A stretch of DNA of 33,369 nt from Syntrophomonas sp. UBA5314 (GTDB lineage: Bacteria; Bacillota; Syntrophomonadia; Syntrophomonadales; Syntrophomonadaceae). The first letter of the stretch is position 1. Every line of letters starts with the position of its first letter. The position numbers and the translations under genes are program-made. Shown piece after piece: positions 16,039-23,616 of this stretch. A model generated the notes under the pieces. It made no database searches and was not told where the DNA came from. It saw only the letters and a list, made by a program, of their open reading frames with translations. The stretch covers positions 118,196 through 151,564 of the forward strand of contig DHRK01000069.1 of NCBI GenBank assembly GCA_002410325.1. Direction: 5' to 3'.

Positions 16039-16061
16039 CAGCAGCCCAAAACCGGCTGCTG
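16039..16061 (-). terminator. Hairpin after the unknown membrane-anchored gene, possible terminator
   Basis: CAGCAGCC pairs with GGCTGCTG (8 bp, 7-base loop) 21 bases past the stop. On the minus strand it is followed by TTGCCATTATTT, a weak tail, so read-through into the FtsH-like gene is possible. Confidence 0.5.
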
Positions 16062-16082
16062 GTTTATGTCGTCCGGGCTATA

Positions 16083-16628
16083 TCAAGATGCCCCGACCGG
16101 CATGTTAGTTTGGTTCTTTTCCCGGTCAATGATCTGGTATATATAATTCTCCCCATCTTCAACCTGCAGGTAGAGATGCTCCTGGTCTACAAACAGCTTA
16201 TACTGCAAACCGGCTTCCTGGGTGCGGCGGGACAATTCCTGATCCAGCCAGATAAACCGGTTGGCCGCCAGTGACTCGAAAACCGCCGGCTGCATATGCT
16301 GCATAAAATCCTGCAGGGACTGGTTGGGTTTATCAGTCAGATGCAACGAGTATTCTTTTTGGGGAAGAGAATCCCTGACCGCTCGGTCTATAGAGGTATA
16401 AGCCTCCTGCAGGTTGGCTACCTTTTTCATGTTTATATCGATCTCGTATCCATCCTTGAGTCGGGTAGCCTTCGAATCTGCCACCCCTTCCAGGGCCTCA
16501 ATTTTTTTCTCCAGGGGGGCGTCAACGCCAAAGCGTTTATACAGGTAATAGGATGAGAAGGAAATTATAAGCACAATAACCAGGGCCGCAACCGCTGTAA
16601 CTATATTAAAATCGGCCTTTTTAGGCAT
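16083..16628 (-). CDS. Unknown protein with one N-terminal membrane anchor
   Basis: I do not recognise this 181-residue protein. A short basic start (MPKKADFN) is followed by one hydrophobic segment (about 10-30), and the rest is soluble and probably outside the cell. The soluble part has charged helical stretches and a C-terminal section rich in aromatic and acidic residues (LYLQVEDGENYIYQII). The ATG is preceded by GGAGG, and an extended -10 promoter lies 24-32 bases upstream. It sits directly before the short FtsH-like protease, so an adaptor or substrate of that protease is conceivable; this is inference from position alone. Confidence 0.75.
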   Translation of the reverse strand: MPKKADFNIVTAVAALVIVLIISFSSYYLYKRFGVDAPLEKKIEALEGVADSKATRLKDGYEIDINMKKVANLQEAYTSIDRAVRDSLPQKEYSLHLTDKPNQSLQDFMQHMQPAVFESLAANRFIWLDQELSRRTQEAGLQYKLFVDQEHLYLQVEDGENYIYQIIDREKNQTNMPVGAS

Positions 16629-16651
16629 TCACCCACCTCCTCTCCTGGACC

Positions 16652-16660
16652 ATTATAGCA
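16652..16660 (-). promoter_or_regulatory. Extended -10 promoter of the unknown membrane-anchored gene
   Basis: TGCTATAAT on the minus strand is a perfect extended -10 element, with no good -35 box. Expected start near 16645, about 17 bases before the ATG, with the ribosome site in between. Confidence 0.6.
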
Positions 16661-16780
16661 CGGGGCGTTGGCGGGAAGGCCTATTAAAATATGGTAATTC
16701 AGGGCTTTGGGTTGCATTGGGGTCTTATGCGGAGGGATGCAAAATGCAGGAAGATTATTTCACACTACGGCGGCGATAGA

Positions 16781-17335
16781 TCAGGACACCGGTCGTTGAA
16801 ATTCCTCGGTAAGGCGCAGAAACTTGAGAAAGTATTCAACACCTGAAACCAGGGTGATGATCACCGCCAGATACATAAACCACTGGTCCAGGGGGAGTGA
16901 AGTAAAATGCAGCATAGCCGGTTTGAGAATAGTGAGCAGTACGGCCACTACCTGGGTGAAAGTCTTCATTTTGCCCAGCATGCTGGCGGGTATGACAATC
17001 CCCTCTTCAGCCTTAAAAGCCCTTAATCCGGTAACCGCAAACTCCCGGCCCAAAATAACGATAGCTATCCAGGCTGGAACCCGGGCCAGCTCCACCAGGC
17101 TTATCAATGCAGCAGTAATCAGCAGCTTATCGGCAATAGGATCCAAAATAATACCCAGCTTGGTTACCTGCTTCCAGCGCCGGGCCAGGTAACCGTCCAG
17201 GCTGTCAGTCAAAGCAGCCGCCAGGAATACTCCCGCAGCCAGGTAATCGCTGTTGGGCATTCTCAGTAAAAGCAATACCGCAAACAGGGGTATAAGTATA
17301 ATTCGCAAAACGGTCAGGCTATTGGGCAGATTCAT
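16781..17335 (-). CDS. pgsA: CDP-diacylglycerol-glycerol-3-phosphate 3-phosphatidyltransferase
   Basis: Makes phosphatidylglycerol phosphate, the committed step to phosphatidylglycerol, in the membrane. The protein has 184 residues and several hydrophobic segments. The CDP-alcohol phosphotransferase signature D-x2-DG-x2-AR-x8-G-x3-D-x3-D is complete, with D44, D47, G48, A51, R52, G61, D65 and D69. The N-terminus MNLPNSLTVLRIILIP is typical. The start overlaps the end of rimO by 17 bases, so the two are tightly coupled. In Bacillus pgsA also lies upstream of cinA and recA; here two extra genes intervene. Confidence 0.96.
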   Translation of the reverse strand: MNLPNSLTVLRIILIPLFAVLLLLRMPNSDYLAAGVFLAAALTDSLDGYLARRWKQVTKLGIILDPIADKLLITAALISLVELARVPAWIAIVILGREFAVTGLRAFKAEEGIVIPASMLGKMKTFTQVVAVLLTILKPAMLHFTSLPLDQWFMYLAVIITLVSGVEYFLKFLRLTEEFQRPVS

Positions 17336-18653
17336 TTACTACTTCCCCGATCATGTCAAAATCACGCACAGCTTTAAGGAGCACCTCGTAAAAACATCCT
17401 TTTTTTAAAGATGTTTCACTTTTCACAATCGTCATGCCATCAACTTCCGGCCCTTGAAAAGCCGTCCTTCCAAGGTAAAGGCTCTTGGAAGCCGTTGAAG
17501 AAACCAGCACCCTCTGCCGGGTGTTTAAACGCTCAATGTTTTTCTGCCGGGTTATATGCTTCTGCACAGACATTACTATATCCTTGCGCCGGGCTTTAAT
17601 TTCATCATTAATTTGCTCTGGCATGGCATAAGCCGGCGTACCCTCCTGGGCCTGAAAGGTAAACGCTCCCAGCCAGTCAAACCTTATGGCTTCCATAAAC
17701 TCAAGCAGTTCTTGAAAATCCTCCTCGGTTTCGCCGGGAAATCCCAGCATAACCGTTGTTCGCAGCACTACGCCGGGAAGGGCGGCTCTGATATCGCTGA
17801 ACAGCTTTATAAGATGCTCTTTATCATGACGGCGTCCCATGGCGGAAAGTATTCGTGATGAAGCGTGCTGAACAGGAATCTCCAAATAGGGAACCAGCTT
17901 TTTCCCCCGGCTCAGAGCTTCAATCATTTCGCCGGTAATATGCGCCGGGTGAAGATACATAAGGCGAAGCCATTCCAGCCCTTCAATGCCATCCAGACGG
18001 CCTATCAATTCAGCCAGTCTTGACTGTCCGTACAAATCCTTGCCATATAGGGTGGTGTCCTGTCCGATCACGGTGAGTTCCTTAATGCCCCGGTTAACCA
18101 TCTGCTCGGCTTCCTTGAGCAGGTCCTCCAGCGGGCGTGAGCGCAAGGGCCCTTTGATCGAAGGAATAGAACAGTAACGGCAATGATTATCGCAGCCTTC
18201 CACTGCTTTGAGATAGGCCCAGCCAGCCGGGGTGCTTACAATCCGTTGCCCCTGCTCTATAAACCTGCCCGGGGGCTGGTTTATAGAAAATACCCTGGTG
18301 CCATTAAATACTGCATCTAAATTGGCCTGCCATTCCGACGGGTTTAAAAGACCCCATATACCATCCAACTCGGGAATCTCTTCATAAAGCTGGGCCCCGT
18401 ATCGCTGGCTGAGACAGCCCACGGCTATTAAATACCGCAGCTGTCCTTTCTCTTTCAAACGTCCTGTTTCTAGAATTGTATCGATAGCTTCTTCCTGGGC
18501 TTCTGAGATAAAGCCGCAGGTATTGATTATTACGGCTTCGGCCTGTTCAACTTTATCAACCAGCTGGTGTCCCGCCTTCTTAACCAGCCCCATCATTACC
18601 TCTGTGTCAACCCGGTTCTTGGCGCATCCCAGGTTAATAAATCCAACCTTCAC
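17319..18653 (-). CDS. rimO: Ribosomal protein S12 methylthiotransferase RimO
   Basis: A radical-SAM enzyme that adds a methylthio group to an aspartate of ribosomal protein S12. The 444-residue protein shows all three parts. The N-terminal methylthiotransferase domain has cysteines C10, C46 and C80 for one Fe-S cluster. The radical-SAM core has C154, C158 and C161 (CDNHCRYC). A C-terminal TRAM domain lies at about 375-440. The sequence LGCAKNRVD at the start is the RimO form and distinguishes it from MiaB. The GTG start is seven bases after AGGAG. It lies in the run spoIIIE, regulator, rodZ, rimO, pgsA, with a 23-base gap from rodZ. Confidence 0.96.
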   Translation of the reverse strand: MKVGFINLGCAKNRVDTEVMMGLVKKAGHQLVDKVEQAEAVIINTCGFISEAQEEAIDTILETGRLKEKGQLRYLIAVGCLSQRYGAQLYEEIPELDGIWGLLNPSEWQANLDAVFNGTRVFSINQPPGRFIEQGQRIVSTPAGWAYLKAVEGCDNHCRYCSIPSIKGPLRSRPLEDLLKEAEQMVNRGIKELTVIGQDTTLYGKDLYGQSRLAELIGRLDGIEGLEWLRLMYLHPAHITGEMIEALSRGKKLVPYLEIPVQHASSRILSAMGRRHDKEHLIKLFSDIRAALPGVVLRTTVMLGFPGETEEDFQELLEFMEAIRFDWLGAFTFQAQEGTPAYAMPEQINDEIKARRKDIVMSVQKHITRQKNIERLNTRQRVLVSSTASKSLYLGRTAFQGPEVDGMTIVKSETSLKKGCFYEVLLKAVRDFDMIGEVVNESAQ

Positions 18654-18676
18654 CCTGCATCTCCTGTTTTAAGTTT

Positions 18677-19483
18677 CTATGGTCCGGCCTTATATTCCTT
18701 GATTTTATGTTCCCCGGTTGCTCCCAGCGCCGGCTGTAGTTGACCATTCATGGTTATTTTGATACCCCCGGAATTGCCTACATTAAGCACAACGCTCTTT
18801 TTTCCGGTGAAGCTCTTTTTATCTCCTGCAATCAAAGTGCCGGTAAAGGTATTTTTGCCGTCAACGGTAACACTCAACCAGCAGCGCGCGGTAACTTCAA
18901 GATCCACGGTAACCCCGGATTGATTGGTTGGCGCCGGAGGCGGCGCAGTCTGTTCCGGAGTAGTGGTTTGCTGAGGCGGCGTTTGATTATTGTTTGGATT
19001 CTGATCTGGAGCCTGATTTTGCTCGACCTTGGTTTGATCCGGAGGCGTAGTATGGTTTTTACTCCAGTTGGCTATATATGAGACGAGATAACTTCCTAGC
19101 CACAGGGCAATAATTAAAAAAACGATACCGGCCGCTATATTTTTAATATTTTTAATATTTTTAATAGGCAGCGGTTTGCGGGGCTCGCGTTCGCGCGAAA
19201 CGACCTCGACCGGTTCTTCTGTCATTTCCGGCTCTTCTCCCTCACCATAGGCCAGGGCGCGAAACTCTGTCACCATTTCTTTTTCATCCAGGCCCAAAAG
19301 AATAGCGTAGCGTTTTACAAACCCGCTGGCGTACACGGGAGGCGGAAGAACCCGGAAATTCCCGTTTTCTAAAGCTTCCAGGTAATACTTGCGGATTTTA
19401 GTTTCCTCTTCGACTTCCTCCAGCGACCAACCCTGTCTGAGGCGTTCTTCCCTCAGTCGCTTGTTAAATTCCATGTCCGGCAC
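18677..19483 (-). CDS. RodZ-like membrane protein with helix-turn-helix and DUF4115 domains
   Basis: A 268-residue protein with the layout of RodZ, a cell-shape factor that links MreB to the membrane. The N-terminal helix-turn-helix (about 4-75, with LRQGWSLEEVEEETKIRKYYLEALE) should be cytoplasmic. One membrane segment (about 118-137) follows a basic patch, then a linker rich in P, Q, T and N. The outer DUF4115 domain (about 190-265) comes last. Two starts are possible: GTG 19483, three bases after GGGAG, and ATG 19474, twelve bases after it; the difference is three residues. A three-copy 9-bp repeat encodes the juxtamembrane IKN repeats. Clostridial genes with this layout often lie next to rimO and pgsA. 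Confidence 0.85.
   Translation of the reverse strand: MPDMEFNKRLREERLRQGWSLEEVEEETKIRKYYLEALENGNFRVLPPPVYASGFVKRYAILLGLDEKEMVTEFRALAYGEGEEPEMTEEPVEVVSREREPRKPLPIKNIKNIKNIAAGIVFLIIALWLGSYLVSYIANWSKNHTTPPDQTKVEQNQAPDQNPNNNQTPPQQTTTPEQTAPPPAPTNQSGVTVDLEVTARCWLSVTVDGKNTFTGTLIAGDKKSFTGKKSVVLNVGNSGGIKITMNGQLQPALGATGEHKIKEYKAGP
19139..19165. repeat. Three perfect copies of a 9-bp tandem repeat inside the RodZ-like gene
   Basis: ATTTTTAAT is repeated three times without a gap and encodes three IKN units on the minus strand, just before the membrane segment. Copy-number change would keep the reading frame and alter linker length and charge. Confidence 0.9.
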
Positions 19484-19521
19484 CCACTCCCTGAACCTGG
19501 TTTATTTTGTGCTTGGTAATC

Positions 19522-20481
19522 CTATCCATGGCTGCTGGCGGTCCCTACCGCCATCCTCACAGCCTGGCGGAGATTGTAGCGTGACGATAGGCCGTATACC
19601 ACGCCTCCAAGCAGATAAGGCAACGATCTCTCCAAATTAAACTGCTGGCTGGGCAACAAGGGAAACTCGGCTATACTTCCATCATTGATATATAAAATCC
19701 GGGTTTTACCGTCTGTAACCAATATATAACCCTGGTTCATGGCCTCAGCCAACTGGTTGGCGCAGACTTCGATCTGATTATTTTCCTCCACCCCCAAAAC
19801 GACCAGTGAAAAGCGTTGCAAAAAGTCCGGCAATTGCTCGGCCCGCTTAACCAGCGCGCAGGTGCATATTGAAGGGAGGGTCTCCTGTTCCTTTTCCAGC
19901 CACTTGTTCAAAGCATACCGGTGAAAAACCGGCTCAATGATAAGCCACTGGCAATTCATAGCCACCCATTCTTTTTGACTAATGGCTTTTTCATAGTCTT
20001 CCAAACTAAAGCCCTCTTCATAAGCCCTGGTCCCGTCGATCTTTACCAGCCGCCCGCTGCGTTTTTCAGGATGACGTGCAATATTGGTGATATCGGTCTC
20101 TCTTTTTTGTATTTCATCGATCAGGGTAAGGGCCAGATCATCGTTTCCCACAACACTTATCACCTTTAGATTCAGCCCTAAACCGCTTAAGGCTTTGCAG
20201 CTTTCCAGGGCAAATCCGGTGTATTGCAGATCAATTTCACTGGTGTCTTGCCTTTGAGCAATGTTGATCTGTAAAAAGATGCGGCCAATTATAACTATCG
20301 ACACCTGTTCGTTAACCACATAGCCCTTGCCCATAATGGCCCCTTTTTTCATGAGGTTGGAAATATGAACGGCGACCGAGGACCTGGTAATTCCAAAATG
20401 CCGGGCTAAATCATCCTGCGCTATCATAGGATGCTTTGTAACAAAATCAAGTATTTCTTTTTCCCGTAAGGTCAACCTCAT
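19522..20481 (-). CDS. Winged-helix regulator fused to a degenerate PfkB-type sugar-kinase domain
   Basis: A 319-residue protein. The first 60 residues form a winged helix-turn-helix (LREKEILDFVTKHPMIAQDDLARHFGI…SVAVHISNLMKKG). The rest resembles PfkB kinases, with a conserved start (IVIIGRIFLQINI), LSGLGLNLKVISVVGNDD, and the C-terminal helix LGGVVYGLSSRYNLRQAVRMA. The kinase signature DTxGAGD that should precede that helix is replaced by FNLERSLPY, so the catalytic Asp and anion hole are missing. I infer a non-catalytic, ligand-sensing repressor or activator. The ATG has GGGAG seven bases upstream. It starts 26 bases after spoIIIE and precedes rodZ, so it may control its own operon. Ligand and targets are unknown. 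Confidence 0.8.
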   Translation of the reverse strand: MRLTLREKEILDFVTKHPMIAQDDLARHFGITRSSVAVHISNLMKKGAIMGKGYVVNEQVSIVIIGRIFLQINIAQRQDTSEIDLQYTGFALESCKALSGLGLNLKVISVVGNDDLALTLIDEIQKRETDITNIARHPEKRSGRLVKIDGTRAYEEGFSLEDYEKAISQKEWVAMNCQWLIIEPVFHRYALNKWLEKEQETLPSICTCALVKRAEQLPDFLQRFSLVVLGVEENNQIEVCANQLAEAMNQGYILVTDGKTRILYINDGSIAEFPLLPSQQFNLERSLPYLLGGVVYGLSSRYNLRQAVRMAVGTASSHG

Positions 20482-20507
20482 ACAAATACTCCCGCGTCGT
20501 TATTGCT

Positions 20508-22748
20508 TTACAGCAAACGGTTACGCTCCAATAGCTTTTCCAACTGCTCACCGTCAATTAGAATTTCTCTTTTCTTATTATTATCAAGTGGAGATACAAT
20601 CCCCCGGTCTTCCATAAGATCAACCAGACGCGCCGCCCGGGCGTAACCCACCCTTAACCTTCTCTGCAACAGCGAGGCCGACGCTTTCCTGGTCTCTACA
20701 AAAACCTTGACCGCATCCCAGAAAAGCTCGTCACCTTCATCTAATTCCTCCAGGGTCGGCTCCATATCCTGGAAGGCGTCCTCTTCGACTAATTCACCGG
20801 ACTGTTCATGGATAAACTGGACCGTGTTTTCAATCTCGGCATCGGAAACGTAGGCGCCCTGAACCCGGTAAGGCTTAACCGCTCCCACCGGGAAGAAAAG
20901 CATGTCCCCTTTTCCTAAAAGCTTTTCCGCTCCACCCATATCGAGAATGGTGCGCGAATCGGCCTGAGACGAAACAGCAAAGGCGATTCTAGACGGTATA
21001 TTGGCTTTAATAATACCGGTGACCACATCCACGGACGGCCGCTGGGTGGCTACAATCAGATGCATTCCAGCCGCTCTGGCCATCTGCGCCAACCGGCAGA
21101 TGGAGTCTTCAACTTCTACCGGTGCCACCATCATTAAGTCGGCCAGTTCGTCAATAACAATTACTATATAAGGAAGCTTCTCTTTCACTACCTGGTTGTA
21201 CCGTTGAATGTCGCGAACGCCCTTTTCCGCAAATAAACGATAGCGCTTTTCCATCTCGTTAACCATCCATTTCAGGATCTGAGCAGCCTTTTTGCTGTTG
21301 GTAACCACCGGAGTCAGCAAATGAGGGATGCCGTTGTAGACGGTTAACTCGACCATTTTGGGGTCGATAAATACGACTTTCAGTTCTTCGGGCGAAGCGT
21401 TAAAAAGAAAACTCATTATAATACAATTCAAGCATACACTTTTTCCCGATCCAGTGGAACCAGCAATTAACAAATGGGGCAGCTCACTCAAATGGGCTAC
21501 AACCGGATTGCCGGTTATATCCTCGCCCAGCGCGAAGGTCAAAGGGCTGCTGGTCTTATTAAAAGCCGGAGAAGTCAACAACTGGCGCAAACCGACGCTC
21601 AATGTCTTGCTGTTCGGTACCTCAATTCCCACCGCCGCCTTTCCCGGTATGGGTGCTTCCAGGCGAATACCCGGAGCGGCCAGGTTCAATTGAAGATCGT
21701 CAGCCAGGGCCAGGATTCTGCTAACTTTAACCCCCGACGCCGGGGTCAATTCATAGCGAGTGACGGCCGGCCCGCAACTCACCTGATTCACCTTGACCCC
21801 AATGCCAAAACTGGCAAAGGTATCTTCAAGTACTGAAATGCTCTCCCTGATGTTCTTTTTATCAATGCTTTTTTCACTCCGGGTATTGCTTAACAATTCA
21901 ATCGGGGGCTTTTCGTAAGGACCCGCTTCCCTTGAAACCGGCCTTAGGTCCGTCCTCGCTTCCGGCTCCGGCCGGGGGCTGGTATAGTCCAGCACCAACG
22001 GTACGGGCTCGGTGCTTTCCCTGGTCACCGGCGGAACATAATCAACGAAGGTATTCCGGGGACGATCCCCTTCAATTATCAAAGGGTTTTCCTGAGCGGC
22101 ACTCGCTTCCACACTGGGTGTTTCCGGGTAAAACAACGATTCCGGCAGCTTGTTTTTCAGGTGTTGCAGCTGGCGGTATATCCATCTGGCAATTTCGCCC
22201 GGAGGCTTGCCTACAACTACTATAAAAGACAGGGTGAAGGCCAGTATTACCGCGATCAAAGACCCTATTTCACCGAGCATTTTGCTTAAGGTATAGCCCA
22301 AGGCGCCGCCCAGGTAGCCTCCCCCCATGCCCAGCTGGCCCGCCTCCCAGGCGGTCAGTCCGCCGGGAATATTGTACAGGCTTAAGGCAACCAGGTAGGT
22401 CAGGCCAAAAACAACTACGCCCGTCATTCGGGAAGACCAAATTTCTTTTTCCAGTCCTATGTGTATAGCCCAAACCAGGAAAAAGAAAACCACCACATAT
22501 GAACCAGCCACTCCAAACAGGGTGTGCAGAAGACTCAGCGCAGATGTTCCAACTATACCTAAAAACTGAGCGTCCTGGGGGTTTCCCTGGTATTTGCTCA
22601 AGCCCACATACAAAAAAACGGCCAACATGAACAGGGTAATCGACAGTATCTCACGGCCAAGTTTGGCTTGGGCCAATTGTTCCGGAGAAGGCTCAGCCTT
22701 TCTTACTTTCCTTTTTACCTTTCTGACCGGTTCCTTTTTTTTCGCCAT
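20508..22748 (-). CDS. spoIIIE: DNA translocase of the FtsK/SpoIIIE family
   Basis: A 746-residue ring ATPase that pumps chromosomal DNA through a closing septum; in spore formers it fills the forespore. About four membrane segments lie at 33-180, then a linker rich in P and E (about 205-290), the alpha/beta motor and the C-terminal gamma winged helix (about 675-740), which reads oriented DNA sequences. Walker A is GSTGSGKS (430-437); Walker B is in YIVIVIDELADLMM. Its place next to tepA and ylzJ matches Bacillus spoIIIE. The ATG is unusually far (16 bases) from the nearest GGAGGG, and no better in-frame start is seen. An extended -10 promoter lies at 22931-22939. A housekeeping FtsK role is equally possible. 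Confidence 0.93.
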   Translation of the reverse strand: MAKKKEPVRKVKRKVRKAEPSPEQLAQAKLGREILSITLFMLAVFLYVGLSKYQGNPQDAQFLGIVGTSALSLLHTLFGVAGSYVVVFFFLVWAIHIGLEKEIWSSRMTGVVVFGLTYLVALSLYNIPGGLTAWEAGQLGMGGGYLGGALGYTLSKMLGEIGSLIAVILAFTLSFIVVVGKPPGEIARWIYRQLQHLKNKLPESLFYPETPSVEASAAQENPLIIEGDRPRNTFVDYVPPVTRESTEPVPLVLDYTSPRPEPEARTDLRPVSREAGPYEKPPIELLSNTRSEKSIDKKNIRESISVLEDTFASFGIGVKVNQVSCGPAVTRYELTPASGVKVSRILALADDLQLNLAAPGIRLEAPIPGKAAVGIEVPNSKTLSVGLRQLLTSPAFNKTSSPLTFALGEDITGNPVVAHLSELPHLLIAGSTGSGKSVCLNCIIMSFLFNASPEELKVVFIDPKMVELTVYNGIPHLLTPVVTNSKKAAQILKWMVNEMEKRYRLFAEKGVRDIQRYNQVVKEKLPYIVIVIDELADLMMVAPVEVEDSICRLAQMARAAGMHLIVATQRPSVDVVTGIIKANIPSRIAFAVSSQADSRTILDMGGAEKLLGKGDMLFFPVGAVKPYRVQGAYVSDAEIENTVQFIHEQSGELVEEDAFQDMEPTLEELDEGDELFWDAVKVFVETRKASASLLQRRLRVGYARAARLVDLMEDRGIVSPLDNNKKREILIDGEQLEKLLERNRLL

Positions 22749-22930
22749 GGTTTTTAAGTTTCAGCCCTCCGTTACATAGAAAAGAACAGCCCTTTCTCTT
22801 CCTTGCTAAGGAAAAGTTTACACATATAGACACAAGTCGAGCAATGCCAACAAACACCTATTATCCTCTGTGTCGAGACTATGGTCCTGCAAATATTACG
22901 CCCCTGGCCGAGTGAAATTGGCATCAATTC

Positions 22931-22939
22931 ATTATAGCA
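22931..22939 (-). promoter_or_regulatory. Extended -10 promoter, probably of spoIIIE
   Basis: TGCTATAAT on the minus strand is a perfect extended -10; the -35 box is poor. It would give a leader of about 175 bases, which contains a TTCCTT/AAGGAA hairpin near 22796-22810. Confidence 0.5.
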
Positions 22940-22974
22940 CAGCTCACTGCCTAATTAGTCCAAAATCATCCATC

Positions 22975-23003
22975 TTGCCTTTAAACAATCCATATGTTAA
23001 CAT
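22975..23003 (+). promoter_or_regulatory. Probable promoter of the PadR/hydrolase pair
   Basis: TTGCCT (22975-22980), 17 bases, TAACAT (22998-23003). The -10 box lies inside the PadR operator, so repressor binding would shut it off. Confidence 0.5.
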
Positions 23004-23012
23004 TAACATATG
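22991..23012. promoter_or_regulatory. PadR-type operator
   Basis: A perfect inverted repeat, CATATGTTAA and TTAACATATG separated by two bases. It contains ATGT-N8-ACAT (22994-23009), the known core of PadR-family operators, 29 bases before the padR-like start. Autorepression is the natural reading. Confidence 0.75.
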
Positions 23013-23037
23013 TTAAATAAAATCTATGGGAGATAGT

Positions 23038-23616
23038 ATGAATATAAAATTTGCCATCCTGGGTTTTCTAAGCTGGAGACCTTTTTCGGGATATGATTTA
23101 AAAAAAATATTTGCCCAGTCTCAGTCATTGTACTGGTCAGGCAATAATAATCAAATATATCGCAGTCTGGTACAATTACACCAGGAAGGTTTGCTGGAGA
23201 GTGAAATCCAGCTGCAGGAAAATAATCCGGCCCGCAAACTGTATACTATTACTGCACTGGGACAGTCCGCGCTGCGGGAATGGCTTACCAGCCAGCCTGA
23301 GCCGCCCCAACTGCGCAATACCTTTTTAATTCAGCTGGCCTGGGCTGATCAGTTGGATGACAAGGAATTGGAAAAGCTGTTGGTTGTTTATGAAGAAGAG
23401 TTGAAGCTGCAATTGCTCATTCACACCGAGCGGGAAAGACGCGGGAGCCCCAATCCGGCCCGTACGGAAAGGGAAAAATGTCTCTGGCGGATGATCTCCC
23501 AAAACTGGTCGGCCGTATACCAAAACGAGCTATCCTGGGTGCACCAGCTTCGTTCTGAATTGAGAAAGTTCAGTGGGCAGACTGAGCCTAAAGAAAGGAA
23601 AAAAGACCATGAATAA
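23038..23616 (+). CDS. PadR-family transcriptional regulator
   Basis: A 192-residue repressor. The N-terminal PadR winged helix (about 1-85) has the family start NIKFAILGFLSWRPFSGYDLKKIF and the beta wing RKLYTITALGQSALREWL. The C-terminal half is the helical dimerisation part (Vir_act_alpha_C-like). An upstream in-frame ATG at 23026 has no ribosome site; ATG 23038 has GGGAG five bases before it and is chosen. It is one of only two plus-strand genes in the window. The next gene overlaps its end by eight bases. A perfect PadR operator overlaps its promoter. Confidence 0.9.
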   Translation: MNIKFAILGFLSWRPFSGYDLKKIFAQSQSLYWSGNNNQIYRSLVQLHQEGLLESEIQLQENNPARKLYTITALGQSALREWLTSQPEPPQLRNTFLIQLAWADQLDDKELEKLLVVYEEELKLQLLIHTERERRGSPNPARTEREKCLWRMISQNWSAVYQNELSWVHQLRSELRKFSGQTEPKERKKDHE

